Source: Lachnospiraceae bacterium (GTDB lineage: Bacteria; Bacillota_A; Clostridia; Lachnospirales; Lachnospiraceae). Taken from it: 53,908 bases of DNA. Within the stretch, counting starts at the first letter, position 1. The number at the start of each line of letters is the position of its first letter. The notes beneath the pieces were generated by a model that did no database searches, was not told the DNA's origin, and worked only from the letters and a program-made list of their open reading frames with translations. Made by a program: the position numbers and the translations under genes. The stretch lies in assembly GCA_017620345.1 (NCBI GenBank), contig JAFZQP010000001.1, positions 1 through 53,908 of the forward strand. The letters run 5' to 3'. Positions 53,144 through 53,908 of this stretch are shown piece by piece.

Positions 53144-53908
53144 CTACTCTGCTTTCTTAAGACTCTTTCTGACCTTTTCGTTATTACGTACTATCAAAGG
53201 TGCGCCCTCGCCTGTTACGGCACCCTTTGTGATCACGCATTTTGTGATGGATTCATCGGACGGTATCTCAAACATAAGATCGTTCATGATACTCTCAAGG
53301 ATCGACCTCAGTCCTCTTGCTCCCGTCTTCTTTTCATATGCCTTGTGAGCGATCTCACGTATCGCTTCATCTTCAAATTCAAGTTCAACACCGTCAAGTT
53401 CGAACAGTTTCTTATACTGCTTGATTATCGCATTCTTCGGCTCGAGCAGGACCTTAACGAGTGCCTCCTCATCAAGTCCTTCGAGGCTGACACAGATCGG
53501 TACACGACCGACAAATTCCGGTATCAGTCCAAATTTGATAAGATCCTCCGGCTGTACCTGCTGAAGCAGCGCGCCTATTTCATGTTCACTCTTATTTGCT
53601 ATCTCTGCTCCGAATCCGATCGATTTCTTATCAAGCCTGTTCTCAACTATCTTTTCAAGGCCGTCAAACGCACCACCGCAAAGGAACAATATATTTGTAG
53701 TGTTGATCGGTATCAGTTCCTGATGCGGATGCTTTCTTCCGCCCTGAGGCGGCACCGAAGCATTCGTACCTTCGATGATCTTAAGAAGTGCCTGCTGCAC
53801 GCCTTCACCCGATACATCTCTTGTGATCGAGACATTTTCGGATTTTCTTGTTATCTTGTCGATCTCATCTATGTAGATGATGCCGTATTCGGCCTTTTCA
53901 ACATTGTA
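53144..53908 (-). CDS. clpX: ATP-dependent protease ATP-binding subunit ClpX, 5' end outside window
   Basis: The C-terminal 254 residues are present and the frame is open to the window edge; the zinc-binding domain and Walker A are beyond it. Visible are Walker B with [10 protein letters not shown], the [24 protein letters not shown] pore and ATPase segment, the arginine-finger region [10 protein letters not shown] and the TGARGLRSI sensor 2 helix. It unfolds substrates for ClpP. It is 2 bases upstream of lon. Confidence 0.97.
   Translation of the reverse strand, partial: YNVEKAEYGIIYIDEIDKITRKSENVSITRDVSGEGVQQALLKIIEGTNASVPPQGGRKHPHQELIPINTTNILFLCGGAFDGLEKIVENRLDKKSIGFGAEIANKSEHEIGALLQQVQPEDLIKFGLIPEFVGRVPICVSLEGLDEEALVKVLLEPKNAIIKQYKKLFELDGVELEFEDEAIREIAHKAYEKKTGARGLRSILESIMNDLMFEIPSDESITKCVITKGAVTGEGAPLIVRNNEKVRKSLKKAE

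Overview
This 53.9 kb window looks like chromosomal DNA of a low-to-mid GC anaerobic Firmicute, most likely a Lachnospiraceae member of the Butyrivibrio/Pseudobutyrivibrio/Roseburia kind. The evidence is the protein families (DUF4358 lipoprotein beside MBOAT/DHHW/SGNH genes, CD1871A-type CXXC peptide, fused Memo-AMMECR1, DUF1294, GerMN lipoprotein), strong AGGAGG ribosome binding sites, and frequent TTG/GTG starts. The genus is an inference; there is no rRNA or tRNA to settle it. Gene density is high. No stretch above about 300 bases lacks a gene. The largest gaps are 29967-30237, 43172-43428, 564-752, 15603-15797 and 40303-40478, and the signals seen in them are listed. I saw no CRISPR array, insertion sequence, tRNA or prophage.

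Layout. 0.1-4.5 kb (minus): a surface-polymer acylation module (MBOAT, DHHW, SGNH, DUF4358 lipoprotein) behind glyA. 5.8-8.4 kb: a small unknown gene, a chemoreceptor with a sigma-D-like promoter, and a lipoprotein. 8.5-10.6 kb (minus): a redox module of TlpA-type lipoprotein, CXXC peptide and polytopic 4Fe-4S protein. 10.7-12.0 kb (plus): holA with an apparently leaderless promoter, and a small coiled-coil gene. 11.9-15.6 kb (minus): J-domain protein, Memo-AMMECR1 fusion, radical SAM enzyme and SGNH hydrolase, the last three joined by 4-base overlaps. 15.8-24.4 kb (minus): GNAT, comEC, GerMN lipoprotein, histidine kinase, response regulator, comEA and htrA, forming a competence plus envelope-signalling block. 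24.6-31.5 kb: a solute-binding protein and the arginine genes, with argD, argB, argJ and a GNAT gene on minus, divergent from argG on plus, around palindromic ArgR-like boxes.

32.5-40.3 kb (minus) is the most unusual part: a compact type VII-like secretion locus. It contains an FHA-FtsK/SpoIIIE ATPase (EssC-like), a YukD/EsaB-like ubiquitin fold protein, four different WXG100 proteins, a vWA-like/membrane/FHA protein and a lipase with a C-terminal helical, WXG-like tail. No EsaA, EssA or EssB homologue is visible. Most of these genes overlap at start/stop codons, so they probably form one translationally coupled unit. A LytTR-type response regulator converges on its 3' end.

40.5-45.4 kb: DJ-1 protein, CPBP protease, a secreted ComEC-like beta-lactamase-fold lipoprotein, a second chemoreceptor and a CYTH protein. 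45.4-53.9 kb (minus): a run of housekeeping genes transcribed toward argC (clpX partial at the edge, lon, ysxC/engB, AI-2E family permease, CDF metal transporter, malQ, argC). Together argB, argC, argD, argJ and argG cover all arginine steps except ArgF and ArgH, which are not in the window.
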